DNA from: an uncultured Chlamydiae bacterium
Lineage (GTDB): Bacteria > Chlamydiota > Chlamydiia > Chlamydiales > CALBHK01
NCBI GenBank assembly: GCA_937894565.1
Contig: CALBHK010000018.1
Coordinates: forward strand, 1 to 64,000
Direction: 5' to 3'
DNA length: 64,000 nucleotides
The position numbers were made by a program, and so were the translations under genes. The notes beneath the pieces are model-generated. The model made no database searches. It saw only the letters and a list, made by a program, of their open reading frames with translations, and was not told where the DNA came from. Each line of letters begins with the position of its first letter. Position 1 is the first letter of the stretch. Shown in pieces: positions 7,527 to 14,730 of this stretch.

Positions 7527-7603
7527 AAAACGCTCCCATAAATAAAATACAAAGTCCCTGCGACGAAAATTAAAAGCACGAGTGCTGATAAGTGTTCATT
7601 CAT
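7523..7603 (-). CDS. Tiny membrane peptide
   Basis: 26 residues, MNEHLSALVLLIFVAG then TLYFIYGSVF: a single membrane helix with almost no tails. ATGA overlap with the upstream XRE gene and TTGA overlap with the downstream gene argue for translation. Confidence 0.42.
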   Translation of the reverse strand: MNEHLSALVLLIFVAGTLYFIYGSVF

Positions 7604-7842
7604 TTAAGTCCCACAGATTCCAAGTATTTCACATACTCATTCACTAAGGATTTTTTCATAACTGCCGGATTAATTTTTAAAACTGTGCAATATGCACTAG
7701 CCGAATATTCCGGAAGTTTTGAGTGCTTGTTTTCAACTAACGAAACAAACTGCGGATTCGGATAGCTTAGCGAGTCTGCTAGTTGTCTTTGTGTCATTTT
7801 GCGCTTTTCACGATATTTTTTTATTAATTCTCCTGGGTTCAT
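7600..7842 (-). CDS. XRE-family helix-turn-helix protein
   Basis: 80 residues. The HTH spans residues 4-45 (LIKKYREKRKMTQRQLADSL through QFVSLVENKHSKLP), a standard XRE layout with MTQRQLADSL as helix 2 and VSLVE in the recognition helix. A short helical tail follows. Probably a DNA-binding regulator of phage B's early operon; target unknown. Confidence 0.82.
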   Translation of the reverse strand: MNPGELIKKYREKRKMTQRQLADSLSYPNPQFVSLVENKHSKLPEYSASAYCTVLKINPAVMKKSLVNEYVKYLESVGLK

Positions 7843-8207
7843 TAGTCGATCACCTGTCTGCTTTCTTCGAGCATGTGGTCATATTCCATGAGTGGGCTTA
7901 GAAAATATTTTCCCTGTGGAATCTGCTGTGCGTGGTGTTCAGCGTGTTTTGGGCGCTTAACTAAATGGTCCTCAACGTGATCTAATTTTGTTTCTTTAAT
8001 AACATTTAGAAAAACCGTGTCGCCTTTTTTTAATAGCTGGAATTTACCGCCGTAAAGCGCGTGGCTGTTGGTTTGCCCTTTTAGCAAAAGATTCCCTTTA
8101 ATGGGTTTCGCTTCCGCCGGAATGTCGTCAAACTCTTGGATGAAAAATCCTTTAACGCCACATTTTTTTAAAATCACATCGCCTTGCTGGAAAATTATAT
8201 TATTCAT
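7842..8207 (-). CDS. Conserved partner of the DUF6745 gene
   Basis: 121 residues starting MNNIIFQQGDVILKKCGV. The ATG at 8207 overlaps the DUF6745 stop, so an in-frame Met 16 codons upstream is rejected. The C-terminal signature KHAEHHAQQIPQGKYFLSPL ending EYDHMLEESRQVID belongs to small proteins that I recall next to DUF6745 in many genomes. The adjacency suggests a functional pair, perhaps toxin/antitoxin-like or regulatory. The function is not established here. Confidence 0.72.
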   Translation of the reverse strand: MNNIIFQQGDVILKKCGVKGFFIQEFDDIPAEAKPIKGNLLLKGQTNSHALYGGKFQLLKKGDTVFLNVIKETKLDHVEDHLVKRPKHAEHHAQQIPQGKYFLSPLMEYDHMLEESRQVID

Positions 8208-9280
8208 GACAAAACCTTTGGTTCGATAAATTGAGTTAATCCATTTCTGAAACATATGGCCTCTTTCACTGTTTTAATTCCTGGTTTAACGCCTTCGATA
8301 TGGAACACGTCTTTCATTGATGGGTTTTGCATTTTTAAATAAGGTCGTTTGTTGCCGCTGTTGTTGAAGTCAATCATTAGAAGCTCGTATTTACCCCCTA
8401 CCTTTGATTTGTAGGTATCTACGGTTTCAGCACCAAGCATTTCAACGGTTTTTGTAATTCCAAGTTTTCTAGAAATTTCACGGCGGCAATCAACGTTAGT
8501 TTCATTCAAAAACATTTCCTTTGTAATTTTGTCAGCCGGTGTTTCAATGTATTCTTTTTTCATCTTAACGCCGTTTGAGTAATGCAATCCGTAGGTATCA
8601 CGATATTCTAATGATGGATTATCGAAAGAGTGCATTTGATGGCGTTCATTGATTCTGATCGCTTTTGGAAAGTCTGAAATGAAAACGATCTCTTTAAAAG
8701 CCAAGTAATAATGTAACTCGGGCCAAACATCTAAAAATTCTGTGAATAATTTAAATTCTTTTTTATTTTCTGGAAAAACTTCATTTAGCAAGTAGTCGTA
8801 AAAACCCGTCCATCCAGGCCACCACCATAAAGAAACACACCAGCCAAAATATTCGAGTTTATGTGAGTCAAGCTGTGAGCGAAGCTGTGAGCCAAGCTGT
8901 GAGCCAAGCTGTGAGTAAAGCTGTGAGCGAAGCTGTGAGTAAAGCTGTGAGCGAAGCTGTGAGCCAAGCTGTGAGTCAAGCTGTGAGTCAAGCTGTGAGC
9001 GAAGCTGTGAGCGAAGCTGTGAGTCAAGCTGTGAGTCAAGCCGTGTAGAATCAAGCTTCGTGTTCTTAATTAAATTTGCAGCCAACTGACAGGCCATTGG
9101 AGAATCTAAAAAGATCACGTATTTCGGTTTGTCAATTTTTAAGATTTTCTCATATAAAAGATTAACGGCTTTTTTTGCTAATTTCTTATCTACAGTTTTT
9201 GTCCTGTATCCTTTTTTCAGCCATTTATTTAAATAAACCGGCACTTTCTTTTGTTGATCTTTGGTTAATTTTTCAATCAT
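8204..9280 (-). CDS. DUF6745-like protein with tandem SQL tetrapeptide insert
   Basis: 358 residues. Residues 1-75 are a helical domain (KKVPVYLNKWLKKG). A low-complexity block of [L/D/R/G/Y]SQL tetrapeptides follows, coded by fourteen 12-bp repeats. After it comes FGWCVSLWWWPGWTGFYDYL and a C-terminal DUF6745-type domain (CRREISRKLGITKTVEMLGA, YELLMIDFNN, LKMQNPSMKDVFHI, VKEAICFRNGL). The N- and C-terminal domains match proteins widely annotated DUF6745 with no known role. The repeat is probably variable in copy number. Together with the next gene it forms an ATGA-coupled pair. Confidence 0.8.
   Translation of the reverse strand: MIEKLTKDQQKKVPVYLNKWLKKGYRTKTVDKKLAKKAVNLLYEKILKIDKPKYVIFLDSPMACQLAANLIKNTKLDSTRLDSQLDSQLRSQLRSQLDSQLDSQLGSQLRSQLYSQLRSQLYSQLGSQLGSQLRSQLDSHKLEYFGWCVSLWWWPGWTGFYDYLLNEVFPENKKEFKLFTEFLDVWPELHYYLAFKEIVFISDFPKAIRINERHQMHSFDNPSLEYRDTYGLHYSNGVKMKKEYIETPADKITKEMFLNETNVDCRREISRKLGITKTVEMLGAETVDTYKSKVGGKYELLMIDFNNSGNKRPYLKMQNPSMKDVFHIEGVKPGIKTVKEAICFRNGLTQFIEPKVLS
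8871..9038. repeat. Fourteen 12-bp tandem repeats inside the DUF6745 gene
   Basis: Fourteen consecutive units of AGCTGTGAG followed by TCA, CGA, CCA or TAA. As the unit is a multiple of three, copy changes keep the frame and each unit encodes xSQL on the minus strand. Variation lies only in the last codon of the unit (Asp, Arg, Gly, Tyr). Confidence 0.95.
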
Positions 9281-9281
9281 T

Positions 9282-9443
9282 TTACACCTCTGTAATTAGT
9301 TTTAAGTCTGTTGGTTTGGTAAATCTGAAAACATCCCACGCGTATGAATTGCGATCGATTGAAGAGTCGGGGACTAGCATGAGAAAAACGCCGTTAGTTT
9401 CAAAAAGATAGTCGTCGAATAGTTCAGAGAAATAGATTTTCAT
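9282..9443 (-). CDS. Hypothetical protein
   Basis: 53 residues, MKIYFSELFDDYLFETNGVF with a beta-rich end (YAWDVFRFTKPTDLKL). The start at 9443 falls one base after the IbrB-like gene's stop codon. Function unknown; it may accompany the IbrAB pair. Confidence 0.55.
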   Translation of the reverse strand: MKIYFSELFDDYLFETNGVFLMLVPDSSIDRNSYAWDVFRFTKPTDLKLITEV

Positions 9444-9444
9444 T

Positions 9445-10011
9445 TTATACGCCAAATCCGAGTTGATTTTTGTTTTCTGGTTCGTCTTCAAAATCAATTT
9501 TCTTTTTTTCTGTTGAATCCCAAGCCTTTGAAAATTCTTTATCTTTAAATAAATCAGCAATCCCAGTGATTTGCTTTAATCTTAATAGCTCGTCTTTATC
9601 CATTCCGACATGCTTTAGGATCCAAGCGTCTGACATTCCTGCTTTTGTGAGCTCAGAAACAATGTTAGACATTAGCTCAATCGAATGAGACCCCCTTGCG
9701 CGGTTGTGACGAATTGTTGAAGCCATCCGATTTGACTCATCTTTGTCGATGACAACAACAGGCAACAGGCCTTTTTCGCGATCTCTAATTCTTTTTGATC
9801 GCATCATGGTTGTATAGCGATGAAACCCGTCTACGATTTCAAAAACGTCTTCTGTTGGAATGTAATAACAAACGACAGGCATCGTGTAGCCGTCTTCCCA
9901 GATCGACGTTTCTAAGAGTTCCATTTCTGGCGGTGCAACAGAGTTTGGGTTGTAAGTATTAGCTCTTATTTTTTCTAATGGTACGGCTTGCACCTTATAA
10001 ACTGGACTCAT
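9445..10011 (-). CDS. ibrB: IbrB-like ParB/sulfiredoxin-fold protein
   Basis: 188 residues. ParB-type N-terminal domain: VPLEKIRANTYNPN, SIWEDGYTMPVV, EIVDGFHRYTTMM (the GxHR nucleotide-binding loop) and RMASTIRHNRARGSH. A HTH-like region follows (KHVGMDKDELLRLKQITG). In E. coli, IbrB is encoded beside the PAPS-reductase-like IbrA, where the pair was described as activating eib genes. The adjacent, 17-base overlapping gene here is an IbrA homologue. The biochemical role of the pair is unclear; regulation or DNA modification are candidates. Confidence 0.85.
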   Translation of the reverse strand: MSPVYKVQAVPLEKIRANTYNPNSVAPPEMELLETSIWEDGYTMPVVCYYIPTEDVFEIVDGFHRYTTMMRSKRIRDREKGLLPVVVIDKDESNRMASTIRHNRARGSHSIELMSNIVSELTKAGMSDAWILKHVGMDKDELLRLKQITGIADLFKDKEFSKAWDSTEKKKIDFEDEPENKNQLGFGV

Positions 10012-11536
10012 TTTTAGACCTCACTACGTTTTTATATTTTTTCTCTGCAATTTCTCTGCGTTCAATTTCAGTTTTATTTAAAGAAAATCCCATATATTTA
10101 CAAAGGTGATCGTTTTTCATAATACAAACGCACATTCTTTTGTAGGTCGGGATTTCCCGAAATTCTTCAATGTCAATATTGTCTAAATATTCCATTGTGA
10201 TTGTTTTCTTTTTTGTTTTTCTGTTCGTAGGTTGTCCGTAACCAAACTTTATTTTTTTATCGCGGAGTTTTTCAATTATTTCGTCAGACAAGCATCCGCC
10301 CGTGTTTCTCCAAAAATCTTGGCTGACATTAAGCTTTTTTCTGTATTGTTCCGCAGCTTCAGAAGGAAGCGTTGAAAGCAAAAACTCCATGTAAGTTTTC
10401 CAGGTGTGTCCCTTTGGTAGCGTAATTGATCTCCAACCCATAGCGGTAGTGCCACCATAAAGACCGGCAAAGTTTACTCCACTAGTGCGTCCGATCATTT
10501 TTCCCCAGTTGTTCGGATCAATCACTTTATAAAGTTTTAGGTTTTCTATTCCGCAATCATGAAACGGCGAAGCGACTCGCATTTGCGATGGCCTTAATCC
10601 TGCTTTGTAAAACAAGTCATACAGCCTGTTGTAAGGCCAATTCTGTTTTGCATTTGCAATCCAAACGTCGTCAACTTTCCAATCAAAAATAGGGTAAAAA
10701 TTAAAAATGTTTTCGTCCATTTGTTTTGACCAACTAATTTCGTTATATTTGTTTTGATTGTTGTCTGAATGAATCGCTCGCCATCGATTTAAGCTTTCAT
10801 CCGTTCTGATTCCAACTAGGCACGCAGTTTTTTTTGCTTTCTTTTTGTTGTGAATCCATCCAGAAAAAAGATCTTGAAAATCATAATCTCTCATTCCCTT
10901 TGTGAAAAACTCAAATTCGTGATTCATTTCATTAACCGAATTAAGCGGTAAATTTCTAACCCATAAATCTTTTTTGTCGCGGTCCCAAGGAATCCAGTGA
11001 TCTGCATAAGCCGATGTTGCGCAGGCGGCGGCGATTGGCAGGCAAATTCTGTATACTTCAAAAACATCGCTGTTTGAATTAAGCGTTTCATCGACATAGT
11101 CGGTTGTCATTTGATACTGAGCTTCGTAATCAATATGAAAGACGCCAAGTTTTCTTTTTGGAAACGATTCGCGCAAAACTTCTGCTGCAAGATTTAATAA
11201 AGCGCCCGAGTCTTTTCCTCCAGAAAAAGAAACATAGACGTTGTCGAATTCTTCAAAGACTTTTTTTATCCGTGCTTTTGCAGCATCAAAGACATTCATT
11301 TTTTTTGCCCTTTCTGAAAGCTCAATTCTTTTCAAGACGCCATACTCAAAAGAAGCTGGCTTGCTATATCCTAACGATTGCAAATGAGAGTCGTTTTTTA
11401 AAATTGCCTTAACGATCGCACGATAACTTGGAGCCATGTTCAACGACTCTAGTTTTGAGTCTGCTTCATCGGGCAAATCAAGCGGGTATCCTTGGGATTT
11501 CCATTTTTTAATGTAGTGGTTTATTTTTTCCAACAT
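9995..11536 (-). CDS. ibrA: IbrA-like phosphoadenosine-phosphosulfate-reductase family protein (DUF3440)
   Basis: 513 residues from the Met at 11536. The PP-loop SFSGGKDSGALL sits near residues 103-114 and binds the pyrophosphate of ATP or PAPS. Further PAPS-reductase/DUF3440 features follow: RKLGVFHIDYEAQY, ACLVGIRTDESLNRW, FYPIFDWKVDDVW and the Cys-bearing ASPFHDCGIENL. A C-terminal segment holds MCVCIMKNDHLCKYMGF, with Cys residues that could bind metal. It forms an overlapping pair with the ParB-like gene. Enzymatic sulfur transfer is possible by homology to DndC/PAPS reductases, but no dnd/ssp partner is present. Confidence 0.88.
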   Translation of the reverse strand: MLEKINHYIKKWKSQGYPLDLPDEADSKLESLNMAPSYRAIVKAILKNDSHLQSLGYSKPASFEYGVLKRIELSERAKKMNVFDAAKARIKKVFEEFDNVYVSFSGGKDSGALLNLAAEVLRESFPKRKLGVFHIDYEAQYQMTTDYVDETLNSNSDVFEVYRICLPIAAACATSAYADHWIPWDRDKKDLWVRNLPLNSVNEMNHEFEFFTKGMRDYDFQDLFSGWIHNKKKAKKTACLVGIRTDESLNRWRAIHSDNNQNKYNEISWSKQMDENIFNFYPIFDWKVDDVWIANAKQNWPYNRLYDLFYKAGLRPSQMRVASPFHDCGIENLKLYKVIDPNNWGKMIGRTSGVNFAGLYGGTTAMGWRSITLPKGHTWKTYMEFLLSTLPSEAAEQYRKKLNVSQDFWRNTGGCLSDEIIEKLRDKKIKFGYGQPTNRKTKKKTITMEYLDNIDIEEFREIPTYKRMCVCIMKNDHLCKYMGFSLNKTEIERREIAEKKYKNVVRSKNESSL

Positions 11537-11900
11537 ACATTCTTTCCCAGGTTGCAATTGCAAGATCAGCTTTGGCGTTAGCCCTGTCTTGTTCGTCTTG
11601 TGTTAAGTATCCCCACGCTTGTCGAGTAACGTCCTCAGGGCAGTTAATAGCAAAGCAACATGCGGCATGACCGATCCATGCTCTGCGATTTGAGTTTGTA
11701 TTCGTTAAGTGATGCTCGCATCCAATTTTCCAAACTTGGATCACCTTCATCATGGCTTCACCGTATTTGTCGGCATTAGAAGTAAACTCGTAAGCTTTTT
11801 TTAAAAACGCTTTTCTCTCTTTACCAGAAACGCTTCGCCACATTCCTGCTTTGTAGTCGTCCCATTCCCAATAAGGGTGCCAAACTTTAGTTAAGTTCAT
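11508..11900 (-). CDS. Conserved phage hypothetical protein
   Basis: 130 residues from MNLTKVWHPYWEWDDYKAGM. Conserved-looking blocks include the WHPYWEWDDY N-terminus, NRRAWIGHAACCFAINCPED and TRQAWGYLTQDEQDRANAKAD. I recall this pattern from phages of several hosts, with no function assigned. It overlaps the IbrA-like gene, suggesting co-translation and possible cooperation. Confidence 0.75.
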   Translation of the reverse strand: MNLTKVWHPYWEWDDYKAGMWRSVSGKERKAFLKKAYEFTSNADKYGEAMMKVIQVWKIGCEHHLTNTNSNRRAWIGHAACCFAINCPEDVTRQAWGYLTQDEQDRANAKADLAIATWERMYVGKNKPLH

Positions 11901-12069
11901 ATTTTCTTTCGACTTCAAAAATTGAATCTGTTATTCTTTGAAAAATTTCGTTTCCTAGAACTGTATCTATTGAGATTTCTTTCAAATCGTCGTTAAAAAT
12001 AAAAAAGTTTTCTAATTCTTTTTTTAAAGTTAAAATTTCTGCCTTTATTTTTTCTTTATTTGTGTTCAT
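11887..12069 (-). CDS. Small helical protein
   Basis: 60 residues from MNTNKEKIKAEILTLKKELE. The Met at 12069 is chosen because the upstream extension merely overlaps the previous gene. Coiled-coil-like throughout. Function unknown. Confidence 0.55.
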   Translation of the reverse strand: MNTNKEKIKAEILTLKKELENFFIFNDDLKEISIDTVLGNEIFQRITDSIFEVERKYELN

Positions 12070-12652
12070 ATCCGAGATCGCTCCAATATTTTTCTGCTTG
12101 TTGTTTTTTGGTTTTCCACTCGCGCACCTTGTCCATGACTTGCGGATGAAATGGCGCAACCTGACCGGCTTCGAATTTTATGTCTGGCTTGAACCACTCA
12201 ATAGGGCATGGTTTGCGAATAAACGCGCCGCTCAGGCTCAAATCCCACCGAGGCGCTGCAAGTGACTGGAAAATATGATTCGTGCAATTACAGCGCATCA
12301 GCGTGTGATATGAGTTGTCATCTGGTTTGTGCACAGATATTACGCCAAGATCTCCGCAATAATTGCAATCGATCGGCGCTTGTGATTCGTCGAAAACAAA
12401 AGTTTTATTTGCTCTAAGCCACTCTCTAGCTGCGTCTTTAAAGTCCGTAGGAAGGGGCATTTGCTTCGAGCTTGTCAAGAATCGAATCGAAATATCTCTG
12501 AGAGCTTTTAGTGGTAAATCTTTGATGGCTGCATGATAGAACTTGATTCTGGATTTGTGAGTAATGTTCGGAAAAACTTCATTCATCGAATTCATAATTT
12601 CTAAAAAATCTTTGTACTCGATTGGATCAATTGCAGGGTTGTGAATTTTCAT
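12056..12652 (-). CDS. Replication-associated protein with Cys cluster (helicase-loader position)
   Basis: 198 residues from MKIHNPAIDPIEYKDFLEIM. The start at 12652 overlaps the replication initiator's stop (ATGA), so the longer form is rejected. The N-terminal half resembles replication accessory proteins that handle a host helicase (YHAAIKDLPLKALRDISIRF, MPLPTDFKDAAREWLRAN). Residues near 113-140 hold CNYCGDLG and CNC, a possible zinc site. Position right after an O-like protein is where phages place a P/DnaC-like loader. That role is inferred, and no Walker motif is visible. Confidence 0.6.
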   Translation of the reverse strand: MKIHNPAIDPIEYKDFLEIMNSMNEVFPNITHKSRIKFYHAAIKDLPLKALRDISIRFLTSSKQMPLPTDFKDAAREWLRANKTFVFDESQAPIDCNYCGDLGVISVHKPDDNSYHTLMRCNCTNHIFQSLAAPRWDLSLSGAFIRKPCPIEWFKPDIKFEAGQVAPFHPQVMDKVREWKTKKQQAEKYWSDLGYEHK

Positions 12653-13344
12653 AAACCACCGCGCATGATTTCTTCGAATTCTTCGAGTGATACTTTGGGT
12701 GGATTTGATGCAAGCGTTTTGCGGTATTGTTCCCACCCGCGATTAAGCCAAGAATTTAAAAATCTACCCCAATTCGATTTTGGCGCTTTGTGTGGGTTAA
12801 CCAAAATCCACGATCTTGCTTTTTTGAATTCAACGTCGAGGTATTCTTTCGGGTAGGTATCAACCCAAGAATTTATTAAATCTTGTTTAATTTGAATTTT
12901 TTTATTTTCTGAAATTTTAAGCTCAACAGTTTCAATTTTTTTCGGTGGGTTCAGAACGGCTTTTGCCGGTTCGGAACATACTAATTCTTTTCTTTTCTTT
13001 TCTTTTCCCTTCTTTTCTTTCTTTTCTATTCTAAAGAAATCGTTTTTTTCAAACGTAACTAGTTGAAAAGACGCTAGTCGTTCTAGTGCGTTTTGTGGTC
13101 CTTCCTTTGTCGTAAGGATGTCGTTAAGCTGTCGTTCGGTTAGCGTAACGGTGTCCTTCGCATAGTCTCCGCATATCAAAAGCAGGTTGATGAACAGCCA
13201 TTTGCAGCTCAAAGGCAGGGCGTTGATCTTTGCATCCGATGTCAAATTGTTGGCGATTAGTGTTTTTTTGAAGTGTTTTTTAGTGCCCGGATTATGTTCA
13301 ATCCAGTTTAAAACGGTGATTTTATAAATATGATTTTTTGACAT
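12649..13344 (-). CDS. Replication initiator / O-like protein
   Basis: 231 residues. The N-terminal 100 residues look like a winged helix (SCKWLFINLLLICGDYAKDTVTLTERQLNDIL). A Lys/Glu-rich linker follows (KKEKKGKEKKRKE). The C-terminal domain reads LINSWVDTYPKEYLDVEFKKARSWI and NWGRFLNSWLNRGWEQY, the conserved tail of many phage replication proteins. It should bind the origin and recruit a loader or helicase. Its Shine-Dalgarno GAGGGG is buried in a strong hairpin directly upstream. Confidence 0.78.
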   Translation of the reverse strand: MSKNHIYKITVLNWIEHNPGTKKHFKKTLIANNLTSDAKINALPLSCKWLFINLLLICGDYAKDTVTLTERQLNDILTTKEGPQNALERLASFQLVTFEKNDFFRIEKKEKKGKEKKRKELVCSEPAKAVLNPPKKIETVELKISENKKIQIKQDLINSWVDTYPKEYLDVEFKKARSWILVNPHKAPKSNWGRFLNSWLNRGWEQYRKTLASNPPKVSLEEFEEIMRGGL

Positions 13345-13347
13345 TAT

Positions 13348-13389
13348 CCCCTCGAGCTACCAGCTATCGACAAGAAGCTGGCCGAGGGG
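13348..13389 (-). promoter_or_regulatory. Hairpin sequestering the ribosome-binding site of the replication initiator
   Basis: In the leftward transcript CCCCTCG (from 13389-13383) pairs with CGAGGGG (13354-13348), and CCAGCT pairs with AGCTGG inside it. GAGGGG is the Shine-Dalgarno sequence and ends three bases before the ATG at 13344. The stem should block translation until opened by a protein, temperature or a ribosome. No U-run follows, so it is not an ordinary terminator. Confidence 0.7.
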
Positions 13390-13397
13390 TCGTTATT

Positions 13398-13433
13398 GTC
13401 TAAAAACGCTTTACCTTTGCGTCTAAAAACGCT
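13398..13433. repeat. Two direct copies of GTCTAAAAACGCT
   Basis: Identical 13-mers at 13398-13410 and 13421-13433, start-to-start distance 23 bp, about two helical turns. Same-face repeats of this kind suggest a protein-binding site (operator or origin iteron) upstream of the replication operon. Confidence 0.75.
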
Positions 13434-13452
13434 ATGACATGGAGTTCATTTC

Positions 13453-13514
13453 GTCTCTTGGCGTAGTTGGTAGCGCGTTCCCTTGACATGGTAACGACCA
13501 CTGGCTGTCTTGCG
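13453..13514 (+). other. tRNA-Val(GAC)-like 5' half without a T arm
   Basis: A D stem GCGT/GCGC encloses the loop AGTTGGTA. It is followed by an anticodon-like arm TTCCC-TTGACAT-GGTAA with loop anticodon GAC and one C/T mismatch. The expected T arm (GGTTCGAATCC type) and a matching acceptor strand are not found downstream. It is not a functional standard tRNA; it may be a decayed tRNA or a tRNA mimic. Confidence 0.4.
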
Positions 13515-13682
13515 ACTTAGGAAATTAACCACCATTTACAATTTTTTTCAACTCAAAAAAATCGATTTTTATATATTTTTGCGTAGTTCGAATTTGAGAG
13601 TGACCTAAAAGCAGGCGATTCTTTTAAATAATTCCACTCGACGCATTTTTTGAAAAAGAAAATCAAAACTGTAAAGATTCTA

Positions 13683-14528
13683 TTAACGCTTTGATTTTGT
13701 CTGTTTGATGTAAGCCTGCGCAATATTGTAATAGTCTAAAGCTGGCCCGTCGATTTGCTTTCCAGTTTTCGCAGCGCCATCCTCTAGATATTTAATCATT
13801 CCTTTGTGATCGTTAACTGTAAAATCAGTCAGTTTTTTGCCCGCCATTTTACGACCGAAAGAAATCACGAACGAATTGAAATCATACTCAATTTTTGATT
13901 TATCAACGGGAGCGGCGTCTTTAACTTTTTGAATAAAAGACTTTGGCGGCTCAACTGGTTGCGCGTCTTTGATAGGCTCCTGAGTGGCTTGATCCATTTC
14001 CTCAGTTGAAAAAATCCCGCTCATTTCGTTCGGGAAAGCCTTACGAAGCGCAAGCGACTCGGCAACCTTGGCAATCATAAGCGCCGGCATTTTCCCCCAC
14101 ATGAATTCAAGCTTTCCGTATCTGTCTTTTTTTGCGTACTCATCAAAAAGAGCGATCGCAATCAAAGCATCTCTGAATTTCGTTTTATAAACGCCAACCT
14201 TACACGCTTTCGGCGGTGTTTTTTCAAGCCACACGTCTTTCCAGACGCCGTCCTCGCCGCACCACTGAGGCGCAGTCTGACCCTCATATGCACCGGATCT
14301 TTCTGCAACCAATCGAAGGCCATCAATAGACGCCATAATTGTTAGCCGTCCCTGCATGGGTATCGCATAAATTTGACGTGTGATTGGATCAAGCCCTGTG
14401 CGTTTGCACTGAATAGCAAAGTTTTGTAAATCAGCGCCACTCAATTTGTTTTGATTAGCGATAAGCTGCAAATTTGTGTCAATGTAAACTGCATGGTTTT
14501 GTTCTTTAACTACGATTTGATTTTCCAT
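13683..14528 (-). CDS. bet: RecT/Bet-family recombinase
   Basis: 281 residues. Bet signature blocks are present: LQNFAIQCKRTGLDPITRQIYA, IMASIDGLRLVAERSGAYEG, PKACKVGVYKTKFRDALIAIAL and MPALMIAKVAESLALRKAFP followed by GIFSTEEM. The C-terminal 90 residues are variable. It anneals homologous single strands in phage recombination. No dedicated exonuclease neighbour is seen, unlike phage A's YqaJ/ERF pair, so it may use a host nuclease. Confidence 0.95.
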   Translation of the reverse strand: MENQIVVKEQNHAVYIDTNLQLIANQNKLSGADLQNFAIQCKRTGLDPITRQIYAIPMQGRLTIMASIDGLRLVAERSGAYEGQTAPQWCGEDGVWKDVWLEKTPPKACKVGVYKTKFRDALIAIALFDEYAKKDRYGKLEFMWGKMPALMIAKVAESLALRKAFPNEMSGIFSTEEMDQATQEPIKDAQPVEPPKSFIQKVKDAAPVDKSKIEYDFNSFVISFGRKMAGKKLTDFTVNDHKGMIKYLEDGAAKTGKQIDGPALDYYNIAQAYIKQTKSKR

Positions 14529-14730
14529 TTTTTTCCATTTCCTTGTTTAACTTATTGATTATTTTTTCAAGTCTTCTTGCCAGTTTATAGCCCTCTGTGT
14601 TTTTTTCTTGCTTGTACCTCGAGCCGACATTTTCGTAAGAAATATCAGCTTCACTGTCGCAAATCCCAGCGTATTCAAACAGAGAAAGCTTAATTATTTC
14701 TAAATCATCTTTTCTTATGCTGATTTTCAT
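14506..14730 (-). CDS. Hypothetical protein
   Basis: 74 residues, MKISIRKDDLEIIKLSLFEY, then a long helix (YKLARRLEKIINKLNKEMEK). It lies between Gp157-like and Bet genes with overlaps at both ends (23 bases with Bet). A small partner in the recombination module is possible. No family recognised. Confidence 0.62.
   Translation of the reverse strand: MKISIRKDDLEIIKLSLFEYAGICDSEADISYENVGSRYKQEKNTEGYKLARRLEKIINKLNKEMEKNGKSNRS

Larger units (their letters stand above)
13345..13682. other. 338-base non-coding region with hairpin, direct repeats and tRNA-like segment
   Basis: No ORF of useful length in either strand. From left to right it holds a Shine-Dalgarno-sequestering hairpin for the replication gene, two copies of a 13-base repeat, a tRNA-Val-like 5' half, and an AT-rich stretch with poly-T/poly-A runs (13540-13580). 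It lies between the Bet gene and the replication initiator, so it may carry the leader, promoter or origin of the replication operon. Confidence 0.7.

Noticed and set aside
8871..9038. CRISPR array
   Set aside because: Units are contiguous 12-mers with no spacers and are part of a coding sequence. No cas genes in the window.
8785..9054. Alternative-frame ORFs with THS/AHS and AVS repeats over the DUF6745 gene
   Set aside because: Products of the 12-bp repeat in other frames. Only the DUF6745 frame continues into conserved domains on both sides.
13453..13530. Functional tRNA-Val
   Set aside because: No T arm, no matching acceptor strand and one mismatch in the anticodon stem. Listed only as a tRNA-like fragment.
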